A stretch of 64,000 bases of DNA from Bog-375 sp049698695 (lineage in GTDB: Bacteria; Acidobacteriota; Terriglobia; Bryobacterales; Bryobacteraceae), in contig JBAVYH010000072.1 of assembly GCA_049698695.1 (NCBI GenBank), positions 27,076 through 91,075 of the forward strand, in the 5' to 3' direction. The translations under genes were made by a program, and so were the position numbers. The notes beneath the pieces are model-generated. The model ran no database searches. It was not told the DNA's origin and saw only the letters and a list, made by a program, of their open reading frames with translations. Within the stretch, counting starts at the first letter, position 1, and each line of letters starts with the position of its first letter. Positions 10,901 through 18,248 of the stretch are shown here, in pieces.

Positions 10901-11058
10901 CTGCGGCTTATGCCGAAGCCGGCCGGTTCACCGAAGCCACCGAGACCGCCCGGCGCGCGCTCGCGATTGCCAGTCAGCAGAACGACCGCCAACTAGTCGC
11001 CGGCCTGAACACCAGGATCGCCCTCTACGAAGCCGGTACTCCGTTCCGCACCCAGTAA
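7984..11058 (+). CDS. Beta-propeller (PD40/TolB-like) protein with CxxCH site and C-terminal TPR array
   Basis: Start is GTG 7984, four bases after a perfect AGGAGG (7974-7979). The 1024-residue product begins with a membrane/signal segment (residues 3-25). A propeller-like region follows with PD40-type strands (VSPDGKYVL, WSPDGKYLVF, VSPDGRWIVF, FSPDGHWLVF) between about 290 and 510. A single CANCHS motif at about residue 224 fits covalent haem c attachment. From about 550 to 1010 there are roughly 13 TPR units (for example AHINLGTALAETGQ, SSYAHLGVALAKSG). It is probably a periplasmic scaffold, possibly redox-linked. Relatives are common in acidobacteria; the role is unknown. Confidence 0.85.
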   Translation: MKGPAICVFTLGVALVAGGLGGLLLAQRAPEVPETAARPDRLTIDYPSQGSLFPPDIAAPTFLWRDATQNVSVWQIDIAFSGGGAPIRVQSKGELMRVGEIDERCIAPTNKLPELTPQQAVSHTWTPDAATWAAIKRRSVERAATVTIAGIAGGRLVSRGQVEIQTSKDPVGAPIFYRDVPLAPSETEKGFIKPLATKAIPLIAWRLRTIAEPRSRVVLTGMHTCANCHSFSADGKTLGMDLDGPQNDKGLYALVAVKPQMTIRTDDMISWNRSADRQYGQSRVGFMSQVSPDGKYVLTTISGTVRPTQSNFYVVNFKDYRFLQVFYPTAGILAWYDRATGREQPVPGADDPRYVQTDGVWSPDGKYLVFARAEARAPYPADGKLAEYANDPTEVQIQYDLYRIPFNDGQGGQPERIEGASANGMSNTFPKVSPDGRWIVFVKCKNGQLMRPDSQLYIVPVQGGEARRLACNTPLMNSWHSFSPDGHWLVFSSKSRSPYTQMFLTHLDEQGNASPAILIEHSTAANRAVNIPEFVNIPPDGIEKIDVPATDFYKQFDVAFALSDKHQYQAAIPEWKKALEMDPNDAKAHINLGTALAETGQADAALVHFQKAIDLNPVNASAYSAMASLLVRTGKPGDAVPYYEKSVQLKPDDAKLLDSLGMALAYAGRPGEAIAEYRKALQIDPTYASSYAHLGVALAKSGQADEAIPLLDKALELNPKDEGAESNLGGALAEKGRLGDAIAHCQKALALDANDAQAHTNLAIALSNAGKPEEALTHFEKAVLLVPDNASFQSNLGAALAQRGRIAEAIPHFRNALDAHPEDLQAMVNLAIALISTGRTDEAIPHLEKAAQLAPGDPGIQNSLGAALVEQGRMEAAIPHLEQAVQAAPESADAHYHLGTAYAGQDRIANAVGEWRKALTFDPNYVPALFHLARVLASNPNPSLRNGGEAVELAERAAKLTGSKQPAILDTLAAAYAEAGRFTEATETARRALAIASQQNDRQLVAGLNTRIALYEAGTPFRTQ

Positions 11059-11102
11059 CGTTTTCGCGCATCGGCGTACCTGGAGCCGGCTCCGCTTGCG
11101 CG

Positions 11103-13628
11103 TTAAATCGGGCCCCGTTGGTGAATTGGCTGCGGCAGGCCGGGAGCGGACTGCTCTTCCCGCGGCTTGATGAGCACCAGATAGCCGTCCGTGGCGATGA
11201 CGGGACAAGCGCTGACGAAGCAGGCATTTACCAAGGCACTGGTTTGTGCGCCAGCGCCCGTGCTGCCGGCAACGTGAATCGCTCTGCCGGGGCCGACGAC
11301 GGTGGCGGGAGCGGCGCCTGCATACAGGTACGTGGAAAAGACCAGGGCCGATCCAGCCGGATCGAACACCGAGACGAACGAAGCGAATTGAGAATCCGAC
11401 GGCGGGGGTTCCAGGTTCGAAAGCAGCGGAAAGTCTTCCGAATCGGTTTCCCCCGCGACGTAAATCCGCCCGGCGTCATCCAGCGCGATGCTGGTCGGGC
11501 GGTCATCGCACGCCCCACCCAGCAAAGTCGAGAACAGCGCGGTTTTGCCATCCGGGCTGAGCTTGACCACGAAGACGTCGTCCACATACCACTCGAAAAT
11601 CGAGCCGATGAATCCGGTGAAAACCTGGAAGGCGGGATACGGACACGTGGCGTCAAGCGCCGTCTGATACGCGCCCGGCGTAGTCGGGAAATCCGCGTCG
11701 CTGGTGTGACCGGTGACGTAGGCGTTGCCTGTCTTGTCCACGGCAACCGCGACGCCAATATCCTGCTCGCTCTCGTAGGAGCCGGTAGTCTCGGTGCCTT
11801 CGCTTCCGCCGAAATAGGTTGAGTAGATCACGTTCCCGGATGGAGCGATCTTGAGGACGAAAGCCTTGGGTGCACCGTCGCTGGCCTCGCCCGCGTGGAA
11901 CGCGCCCGGCGTGATGGGGAAAGCGGCATACGTCGCGCCCGTCAGCGTAACGTTCCCCGAAGGATCGATGGCAATGCCTTTGCCCTTGCCATCGAGCATA
12001 GCGCCGACGTTGGTGGAATAGAGCAGCCGCTCACCGGATGGATCGAGTTCGCTGACGAACCCGAGACCCGGACTCTGACTCGCCCCCGCTGGCGCTGTGG
12101 TGAAGGGAAAATCGCTCGAGGTCCAATTGCCGATCAACCAGGGATTGCCTTGGCCGATGGCGATTCCCAGGCCGGTATCGCTGCTGGAGCCGCCCAGGTA
12201 AGTTGCCGCCAGCAGCTTGCCGTTATTCGAGAACTTCGCCGCGAATGCATTCGTTTCTCCGTGCAGCGTGCCCTCAAAGGCGCCTGGCGTCACCGGCAGG
12301 TCATACGACGAAGTGCTGCCGGTGATCCAGATATTGCCGGAAGCGTCGAGCGCGATGCCCTGCCCCGTGTCGTTTCCCATGCCGCCGAAGTAAGTCGAGA
12401 AAACCAGGGTCTTGCCGTCGGGCAGAAACTTGGCGACGAATGCGTCGGAGGTAATCGGAGCGGTCGCGTAAACCAGGCCGGCCGAGGAGGGCGCGAAAAC
12501 GGCCTGAATGTCGCGGGAAACGTTTGTGGGGCTCCACGTTTGGCCACCGTTGGTGCTGCGAAACTCCCCGGCCAGTATGATCTGCGGGTTCGCCGGATCC
12601 ACGGAAAGAACGCCCAGTGAGTCGGCCGGGCACGGATAAGATGTCCAGGTGGTGCCGCCATCGCTGCTCTTCCAAAACCGGAGCGAAAGACTTTGGCTGC
12701 TGGTGGTCGGACCAAATGCATACAGCAGCCCTGAGACCATCGGGTCGGGGACTCCGCAGCAACCGATGAACGGAGTGGTCAATTGGACCCAGGTGGCGCC
12801 GCCGTCGGAGCTCTTCTGGATGCTGACCTGGCCATTCACATACCCCGGGCCATAGATAATTCCCGGCTTCACCGGGTCGAAGGTGAAGCGCACACCGCTC
12901 GAAACCGACACGTTCTGCGGCCACGGCAAGCTGGAGGCCGTCCAGGACGCTGCGCTGTCGGTGGATACGAAGCCGCCGCTGTTCGCCCAGGCATAAAGCA
13001 CATTGGTGTGAAACGGATCGAGCGTGACCGAGTCGATCAATCCCTGCGGCGGAAAGCCCTGGCTCGCATTCGCCCAGGCAGCACCGCCGTCCACGCTCTT
13101 GAACACGCCGCCGGTTGGCGAGGCACTCGCGTAAACGGTCAGGGGTTGCTGCGGGTCGATGGCCAGCGAGGTGATGGTGGTCTGGTGCGAAGCGAAGGCG
13201 ATGGTGACGCAGTTGAACTGCCGGCCGCCATCGGTGCTCTTGCAGACGCTGTTACCGGAAGCTGCATAAACAATCTGGCCGTTGGTGGGGTCGGCCGCAA
13301 TCCAAACCGAAGAAGCGGCCGGAAACGGCGTCCCGAGCGGTTGCCACGTGGCGCCGGCATCGCCGCTGACGGTCAGTTGCGTGCCGCTGTTGGCGCTCTG
13401 AGAAGCGTTCGCCAGCGGGAGGTCGAAAGAGAATGTCGTGCCCACCACGTAGATGTTTCCGGCCGAATCCACCGCGGCGGCGTTGATCGAATCATTGCCG
13501 GACCCGCCGAAAGTGCGGGTTTCGATGGACTCGCCGGCGAAAGCGCCGAAGGGACGGTCCGTGCGCGAGCTTTGCGCGAATCCGGGAAGAATGAGGAATA
13601 AAGCCAGGAGGGTACCCTGTAGGGCCAT
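11103..13628 (-). CDS. Secreted SBBP/BNR beta-propeller protein
   Basis: The 841-residue protein has a signal peptide (residues 1-18, ending PGFAQ). The N-terminal half contains sialidase/sortilin-type BNR units (SGDAGATWQP, STDGGRQF, SSDGGATWV, SSDGGTTWT). The C-terminal half has SBBP repeats with the pattern YxTYFGG..D.G..IA.D.sGN.yvtGxT.s.dFPtTpGA, repeated about six times. It should fold as one or two propellers and be exported; a surface or extracellular role is likely. Such proteins are plentiful in Solibacter-like genomes. It is divergent from the FHA-GAF-SpoIIE gene, with 63 bases between starts. Confidence 0.83.
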   Translation of the reverse strand: MALQGTLLALFLILPGFAQSSRTDRPFGAFAGESIETRTFGGSGNDSINAAAVDSAGNIYVVGTTFSFDLPLANASQSANSGTQLTVSGDAGATWQPLGTPFPAASSVWIAADPTNGQIVYAASGNSVCKSTDGGRQFNCVTIAFASHQTTITSLAIDPQQPLTVYASASPTGGVFKSVDGGAAWANASQGFPPQGLIDSVTLDPFHTNVLYAWANSGGFVSTDSAASWTASSLPWPQNVSVSSGVRFTFDPVKPGIIYGPGYVNGQVSIQKSSDGGATWVQLTTPFIGCCGVPDPMVSGLLYAFGPTTSSQSLSLRFWKSSDGGTTWTSYPCPADSLGVLSVDPANPQIILAGEFRSTNGGQTWSPTNVSRDIQAVFAPSSAGLVYATAPITSDAFVAKFLPDGKTLVFSTYFGGMGNDTGQGIALDASGNIWITGSTSSYDLPVTPGAFEGTLHGETNAFAAKFSNNGKLLAATYLGGSSSDTGLGIAIGQGNPWLIGNWTSSDFPFTTAPAGASQSPGLGFVSELDPSGERLLYSTNVGAMLDGKGKGIAIDPSGNVTLTGATYAAFPITPGAFHAGEASDGAPKAFVLKIAPSGNVIYSTYFGGSEGTETTGSYESEQDIGVAVAVDKTGNAYVTGHTSDADFPTTPGAYQTALDATCPYPAFQVFTGFIGSIFEWYVDDVFVVKLSPDGKTALFSTLLGGACDDRPTSIALDDAGRIYVAGETDSEDFPLLSNLEPPPSDSQFASFVSVFDPAGSALVFSTYLYAGAAPATVVGPGRAIHVAGSTGAGAQTSALVNACFVSACPVIATDGYLVLIKPREEQSAPGLPQPIHQRGPI

Positions 13629-13691
13629 AAAAATATGTTCCCACCCGTCCCATTCGCTCGCAATGCGCCCGCGTTAGAATGGTTCACACTG

Positions 13692-15326
13692 ATGGCACGC
13701 GAAATTCTGATTCAAGGTCCCGAAGGCCAGGCGAAAACGGTTCCGCTGGCCGGCACCCGGCTGGTGGTGGGACGCTCCAGCGGAGCTGAGTTGAGCTTTC
13801 CCGACGATGCGGGTCTGTCGCGGCAGCACTTCGCCCTCGAGCTCACCGGCGACGACTGGACCGTGCAGGATCTGGGTAGCAAGAACGGCACCTTCGTCAA
13901 CAACATTCCGCTCAAAGCGAGGCTCACCCTGCGCCCCGGCGACCACATCACCGCCGGCCACCTTTCCATCGTCTTCGCTCCCGAGCAAGGCGCTGCCGCG
14001 CCCGGCGTGGTGGTGTTCGAGGGCGGCGAGACGGATTCGCCCAGCACTTCCACCCTGGTCACCAGCCTGGAAAGCGCCAACCGCACCATCGTAGTGGACC
14101 CCGGCGGCGGCGCCAAACCTTCGGCTGCCATGCAGGCGCTGATCCACGCCGGCCAGGAGCTGGCCGAGAACCGGCCGCTGGCGGACCTGTTCCCGCTCAT
14201 CCTCGATCTGTCGATTCAGGCCGTCAACGCGCAGCGCGGCGTGCTGCTGTTGCTTGAAGGCGAGCGGCTCGCCGCCAAGGCCCACAAAGGTGAAGGCTTC
14301 CGCATTTCGACTGCGGTCCGCGACCGGGTGCTCAAGGATAAATCGTCCGTGCTGGTGCGCGACGCGCAGCTCGACGACGCCTTCAAGGGCCGGATGAGCA
14401 TCGTGGAACAGAAGGTCCACACCATGATGGCGGTTCCTCTCGAAACCAAGGACCGCATCATCGGCTTGATCTACGTGGATTCTCCGTTCATCCTGCGCGA
14501 ATTCACCAAGAACGATCTGAGCCTGCTGACCGTGATGGCCAACGTGGCGGCCATCCGCATTGAGCACGCGCGGCTGGCCGAAGTGGAAGCCGCCGAGCGC
14601 ATCATGCAGCGCGATCTGTCGCAGGCCGCGGAGATTCAGGGCGGCATGCTGCCCGCCCGCGCGCCGGAAATCCCCGGCGTCGATGTGGCCGGCTTCAACG
14701 TGCCCTGCCGCACCGTGGGCGGCGACTACTACGATTTTTTCCCCTACGCCGGAGCCAGCGTCGGCCTGGCGCTGGGCGATGTCTCGGGCAAGGGCATGCC
14801 GGCGGCGCTGATGATGATGGGCCTCCACGCGCGCGTCCACGTGCTGGCGGAGAGCCCCGGCAATCTGGGCGATTTCATGGTGCGGCTCAACAAAGCCACC
14901 TGTGCCAACTGCCCCAGCAACCGCTTCATCACATTCTTTTTCAGCGTGCTCGACGCGGCCACGGGCGACCTGCGGTTTGCCAACGCGGGCCACAATCCGC
15001 CGGTCCTGCTGCGCGCCTCCGGTGAGCCGCAGATGCTCGAAGGCGGCGGTCCCGTGCTGGGCATCGTTCCCATGGCTCCATACGGCGAACAGAGCGCCAG
15101 CCTCGCTCCCGGCGACCTGCTGGTGCTCTATAGCGACGGCGTCACCGAGGCTAACAACCCGGGTTACGACGAATTCGGCGAGGAACGCTTCATCCGTGTT
15201 CTCAGCGAGAACCGCGCTCGTTCGGCGCGAGAGATCCTAGGCGCCGTTACCGACGCGCTCAAGGAATTCACCGCCGGCGCCGCGCAGGCCGACGATATCA
15301 CCCTGGTGGTTGCCAAACGCGTGTAA
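13692..15326 (+). CDS. FHA-GAF-SpoIIE (PP2C-type) serine phosphatase
   Basis: The 544-residue protein has three domains. An FHA domain covers about residues 1-95 (VVGRSSG, LSRQHF, DLGSKNGTFVN) and should bind phosphothreonine. A GAF sensor domain covers about 145-310 (AQRGVLLLL, MMAVPLETKDRIIGLIYVDS). A SpoIIE/PP2C phosphatase domain covers about 325-544 (GGDYYDFF, LGDVSGKGMPAALMM, FANAGHNPP, LYSDGVTEA, DDITLVV) with the metal-binding Asp residues present. This suggests partner-switch or stress-type signalling through a phosphorylated partner that is not encoded nearby. The start at ATG 13692 is preferred over 13635 because the FHA domain begins there. Confidence 0.9.
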   Translation: MAREILIQGPEGQAKTVPLAGTRLVVGRSSGAELSFPDDAGLSRQHFALELTGDDWTVQDLGSKNGTFVNNIPLKARLTLRPGDHITAGHLSIVFAPEQGAAAPGVVVFEGGETDSPSTSTLVTSLESANRTIVVDPGGGAKPSAAMQALIHAGQELAENRPLADLFPLILDLSIQAVNAQRGVLLLLEGERLAAKAHKGEGFRISTAVRDRVLKDKSSVLVRDAQLDDAFKGRMSIVEQKVHTMMAVPLETKDRIIGLIYVDSPFILREFTKNDLSLLTVMANVAAIRIEHARLAEVEAAERIMQRDLSQAAEIQGGMLPARAPEIPGVDVAGFNVPCRTVGGDYYDFFPYAGASVGLALGDVSGKGMPAALMMMGLHARVHVLAESPGNLGDFMVRLNKATCANCPSNRFITFFFSVLDAATGDLRFANAGHNPPVLLRASGEPQMLEGGGPVLGIVPMAPYGEQSASLAPGDLLVLYSDGVTEANNPGYDEFGEERFIRVLSENRARSAREILGAVTDALKEFTAGAAQADDITLVVAKRV

Positions 15327-15448
15327 TCGGCCGCACGCTCCACCGCCCGGCCATCCCTGCCCTGGGAATAATCTGAAACGAAACCCCTCCCCGGATCACT
15401 ACACAGCATCGATCTCGGAGCCGGACTGACCGGCCTGAGACATCAATT

Positions 15449-15455
15449 AGGAGGG
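15449..15455 (+). promoter_or_regulatory. Strong ribosome binding site of the RiPP precursor
   Basis: AGGAGGG lies seven bases before ATG 15463. It is the best Shine-Dalgarno in this part of the window and fits high expression of a small peptide. Confidence 0.75.
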
Positions 15456-15462
15456 TAATAAG

Positions 15463-15678
15463 ATGCCAGTATTCACCGGCGTGAAGACCGCCAAGGTCAC
15501 TCTTACGCCGCAGAACCAGAACCTCGAAACGATCGCCGCCCTTGTCGGCAGCATCATTGGCAAATCAGGCTGCAGGACGTGCGGCCGCCTGATCAACCTG
15601 GACTTCCAGTTCCTGGGGGACCCGGATCCGGATCTCGCCAAGTCCGGCGCGATTGCCGTGGAAACGGAGGGCTTCTGA
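15463..15678 (+). CDS. Putative RiPP precursor peptide (71 aa) with a CxxC core
   Basis: The 71-residue peptide starts after a near-perfect ribosome site. The N-terminal half (about 1-33) is uncharged to basic with no signal peptide and would serve as leader. A Gly-rich segment then carries the only cysteines, C37 and C40 (SGCRTCGRL), followed by an acidic tail (DPDPDLAKSG, ETEGF). It is directly followed, with a four-base overlap, by a DUF692/MNIO enzyme gene and then by an MbnC-like partner gene. That is the architecture of methanobactin-type and other MNIO-modified peptides. The modified residues are probably the cysteines. I do not recognise the peptide family itself. Confidence 0.72.
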   Translation: MPVFTGVKTAKVTLTPQNQNLETIAALVGSIIGKSGCRTCGRLINLDFQFLGDPDPDLAKSGAIAVETEGF

Positions 15679-16562
15679 TTCCGTCGCTAGGAATCGGCTT
15701 TCCTTACATTGCTGAACTGCCGGCGGAGCTGTATCGGTCGGGCCTCGTCGATTTCGTCGAGGTCACCCCCGAGACGATCTGCCGGCAGCGCGCGGTAGGG
15801 AAAGGGGTCGCCATCGAAATCGTGCCGGAACAGATGGACCGCGCGCGCCAAACGTGCGCCTCGCTGCCCATGGTGATTCACGGCGTCGAACTCTCGATCG
15901 GCTCGGCGCATGGCTGGAACCCGGCGTACCTTGAGATGCTCGATGCATTCCAGGCGATGTGGCCCTTTGTATGGCACAGCGAGCATCTCGGATTTCAGAC
16001 AATTCCAGGCGGAGACGGGGCAAGCATCGAGGTCGGCGTGCCGCTTCCCGTGCCCCCCACCAAAGAAGCGGCGGATCTGATCGGCGGGCGTGCCGCTGCA
16101 ATCTGCCGGCGCTACAAGCCGCCCTTCCTGCTGGAGAATCCGGCCTACTACATCTCGGATCTGCCCTGCGATCGGGAGATCGGCGATGACATCGGCCTCA
16201 TCAACGCCATCATGGATCGCAGTGGCTGTTTTCTCTTGCTCGACCTGCACAATGTGTTCTGCAATTCGCTGAACCACCGGATCGACCCGCTGGCCGTAAT
16301 CGACCGGGCCCCACTCGACCGGGTGGTCGAAATCCACGTCGCCGGTGGCGCTTCGCGGGACGGCTTTTGGATGGATGGCCATAACAGCCGCGTCCCGGAG
16401 CCGGTATGGGAACTCCTCGAATACACGCTATCTCGCGCTCCCAGGGCCGGCGGCGTAGTCTTTGAGATGCTCGACGATTTCGCGGTCGCCCTCGGCGCCA
16501 AAGCGATCGGCGAGGAACTGCGGCGGGCCGGCGAAATCTGGCGCCGCTGCCGGCCGTCGTAA
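15675..16562 (+). CDS. DUF692 / MNIO family peptide-modifying iron enzyme (MbnB/TglH-like)
   Basis: The protein is 295 residues if initiated at CTG 15675. Conserved metal-ligand motifs of the multinuclear non-haem iron oxidases are intact: IHG (H69), HSEH (H101, H104), LLENPAYY (E154, N155), DLHN (D190, H192), EIH (E219, H221) and DGH (D234, H236). Family members act on Cys or other residues of precursor peptides, for example oxazolone/thioamide formation by MbnB. No ATG, GTG or TTG gives a sensible start: GTG 15579 would add 32 residues overlapping the precursor. GGAGG at 15666-15670 precedes CTG 15675 and ATT 15678, and CTGA forms a coupling overlap with the precursor stop. Confidence 0.88.
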   Translation: MIPSLGIGFPYIAELPAELYRSGLVDFVEVTPETICRQRAVGKGVAIEIVPEQMDRARQTCASLPMVIHGVELSIGSAHGWNPAYLEMLDAFQAMWPFVWHSEHLGFQTIPGGDGASIEVGVPLPVPPTKEAADLIGGRAAAICRRYKPPFLLENPAYYISDLPCDREIGDDIGLINAIMDRSGCFLLLDLHNVFCNSLNHRIDPLAVIDRAPLDRVVEIHVAGGASRDGFWMDGHNSRVPEPVWELLEYTLSRAPRAGGVVFEMLDDFAVALGAKAIGEELRRAGEIWRRCRPS

Positions 16563-16564
16563 AC

Positions 16565-17317
16565 ATGGCGCTGCTCGACTACCAAACCGCGCTTGGCCGC
16601 CTGGTACGCGCCCCGGATGGAACCGACCCTCTTCGATCACTCCGCCTGGATGAGGCCGAGCGCGCCTCGATCGAAGGCTTGCAAGCAAATGCCGGCTACC
16701 GGTTTACCGTCGGCGTGCAGCGTTCCTGGTGCGTCGGGCGCGCCGAGCGCGCCGGCTATCTGACGCTCTCGATCCTGCCCGAAGACTTGCGGCGCCGCCT
16801 GCTGGACGATTGGACGGAAGCGGGCGGCGGAACTTCCTCCTTCTTCGCCGCTGAAGCGGAGGCCTTCCTCGACTTCATCGCCAGCCGCCTGCCGCATCCC
16901 TCGCATGAGCTGACTGCCTGCCGGTTCGAACAAGCCACCTTGCGCGCCAACCAGCAGGCAATCGGCTTCAGGCCGCCCGATCCCGATCGCTTGCAGGCGC
17001 CACGCTGCGCGCTGCGCCGCGGACGGCATGCCGGATTAGTCGCCTTTCACGGCGAGCCGCATGCCATCATCGAGGCGCTGATCCAGCATCAGGCCCTTCC
17101 GCCCGTATCGGCCGCCGCGACCGTCATTCTGTTCGCTCCAGGGTTGGAAGGCTTGTGGCGGGCGGCTTCCTCCCGCGAGGCCGCATTATGGGAAAAGCTG
17201 ACCATGCCTGCCCGCTTCACCAGCCTGGCGCGGGACGGCTACCGCCGGGACGACATTGCCGCGATGCTCCGGATAGGCTTCGTGGAATTCGCTGCGCCGA
17301 TCGGCGACCGCGCATAA
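16565..17317 (+). CDS. MbnC/HvfC-like partner protein of the MNIO enzyme
   Basis: The 250-residue protein begins two bases after the DUF692 stop. Its N-terminal 130 residues (LLDYQTALGRLVR, then Y-x-x-L-x-x-S-I-L and ELTACRFEQATLRAN) have the look of MbnC-type partner proteins, which bind the leader peptide and form the active complex with the MNIO enzyme. The C-terminal part (AATVILFAPGLEGLWRAAS, then a short helical tail) is also typical of proteins coded next to DUF692 genes. There is no signal peptide, so it should be cytoplasmic. The assignment depends mainly on context and weak motif similarity. Confidence 0.68.
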   Translation: MALLDYQTALGRLVRAPDGTDPLRSLRLDEAERASIEGLQANAGYRFTVGVQRSWCVGRAERAGYLTLSILPEDLRRRLLDDWTEAGGGTSSFFAAEAEAFLDFIASRLPHPSHELTACRFEQATLRANQQAIGFRPPDPDRLQAPRCALRRGRHAGLVAFHGEPHAIIEALIQHQALPPVSAAATVILFAPGLEGLWRAASSREAALWEKLTMPARFTSLARDGYRRDDIAAMLRIGFVEFAAPIGDRA

Positions 17318-17318
17318 A

Positions 17319-17504
17319 TTCCCGTCTGAGCCTTATATCAGATATCAGCGCCCGCTGATCGAGGGTCAGGCGGCGTTCGGCGCCGCGGCTGTATCCCACA
17401 ATCAGGTGGTGCTGTTCGACCGCACGGCCGGAGCTGTCCAAATTCCCAACAGTGGCTCCATTCCGCTTAGCCTGCTGCTCATCGCCGGCCAGGGCGGTAG
17501 ATGA
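17319..17504 (+). pseudogene. Remnant of a pirin-family C-terminal domain
   Basis: In one frame, 17355-17504 reads LIEGQAAFGAAAV, then NQVVLFDRTAG, then a segment ending PLSLLLIAGQ before a TGA. This matches the order of the pirin C-terminal cupin (an EGE/Q-x-x-FG start, a vLFDrdGd strand, a LLLiAGqPL end). The conserved continuation after AGQ (PLNEP, GPFVMNT) is missing, and there is no start codon or N-terminal cupin. It is therefore a short fossil. It begins immediately after the MbnC-like gene. Confidence 0.5.
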
Positions 17505-17691
17505 CTTCAGTTCCGGCAAAATGGGTACCTTAGGGTGATGAGGTTCAGAACAAGGCCCGAACGCCGCGACATGCATATACCAAAGGTACTAGTATTCGCG
17601 AAAATGGTCAGCGTTAAGGCGCCTAAACCATTGAGCATCAAAATTTTCGGCTTCAAATTCACGATTCTCGGTTAAAGTAGTCTTAGAGCCA
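17505..17691. other. Gap before the receiver-like gene
   Basis: No gene is seen. The last 100 bases are noticeably AT-richer than the surroundings and probably hold the promoter of the gene at 17692, but I cannot place convincing -35 and -10 boxes. Confidence 0.35.
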
Positions 17692-18135
17692 ATGATGCAG
17701 ATAACCGCTGGCTATAATTCGAACCGCCGGGCGCTGGAGCTTGCCCGGATACTGCTGATGCATGGCGACCTTGCACCAAGGCTAACTATTCAGACGATTC
17801 TCCAGGCTAGTGGGTATGCCGTAGACGCCGCCGCCACCCCGGCTGAGGCCTTAGCCAAGCTCGATGAGGGAGAATACGACCTGGTGCTGAGCGACACCGA
17901 GGGCGGTTCCGACGCCGCCGGCCACAATCTGCTGGCCTATGCTCGCGTCAAGGACTATCGGCCGGCCACCGCGTTCATCACGTCCGGCCACACCAAGGCC
18001 AAGGACCGGTACGAACCTGAGGTTTCCGAGGTCTCGATTTATACCGAGAATTTGCCGGTGCTGTTGGGCGAGGTAGCCGAGTTGATCGGCGTTCGTGCCA
18101 GCCGCCGCCATCGCGTCCTGCGGCAAGCCGTTTAA
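17692..18135 (+). CDS. Degenerate receiver-domain protein
   Basis: The 147-residue protein has a single CheY-like fold: ARILLMHGDLAPRLTIQTIL, then YDLVLSDTEGG with the phosphoacceptor Asp, and ATAFITSGHTKAK with the conserved Thr/Ser position. The usual acidic pair after strand 1 is reduced to HGD, and the conserved Lys-Pro near the end is absent (IYTENLP). Phosphorylation may therefore be impaired. No output domain is present. It stands alone between the pirin remnant and a strong terminator. ATG 17692 is followed directly by a second ATG (17695), so the start could be either. Confidence 0.75.
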   Translation: MMQITAGYNSNRRALELARILLMHGDLAPRLTIQTILQASGYAVDAAATPAEALAKLDEGEYDLVLSDTEGGSDAAGHNLLAYARVKDYRPATAFITSGHTKAKDRYEPEVSEVSIYTENLPVLLGEVAELIGVRASRRHRVLRQAV

Positions 18136-18191
18136 AACACCGCCAGCGGCGAGTCGAGCGTTTCCCAAAATTTCCTCTAAACTAAAGAAAA

Positions 18192-18228
18192 GGGGCCTGA
18201 TGGACGTCGTGCCATCGGGCCCCTTTTT
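18192..18228. terminator. Strong intrinsic terminator
   Basis: A 12-bp stem (18192-18203 with 18212-18223, one G-T pair) ends in five Ts, and on the other strand an A-run precedes the stem. It lies between two convergent genes and can serve both the receiver gene (plus) and the FecR-domain gene (minus). Confidence 0.9.
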
Positions 18229-18248
18229 CGCGTTAGGGAAGCCGTTCC

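Noticed and set aside
15579..15674. GTG 15579 as start of the MNIO enzyme
   Set aside because: It would add 32 Pro/Gly/Arg-rich residues that only mirror the precursor gene in another frame and would place the ribosome site far inside the protein.
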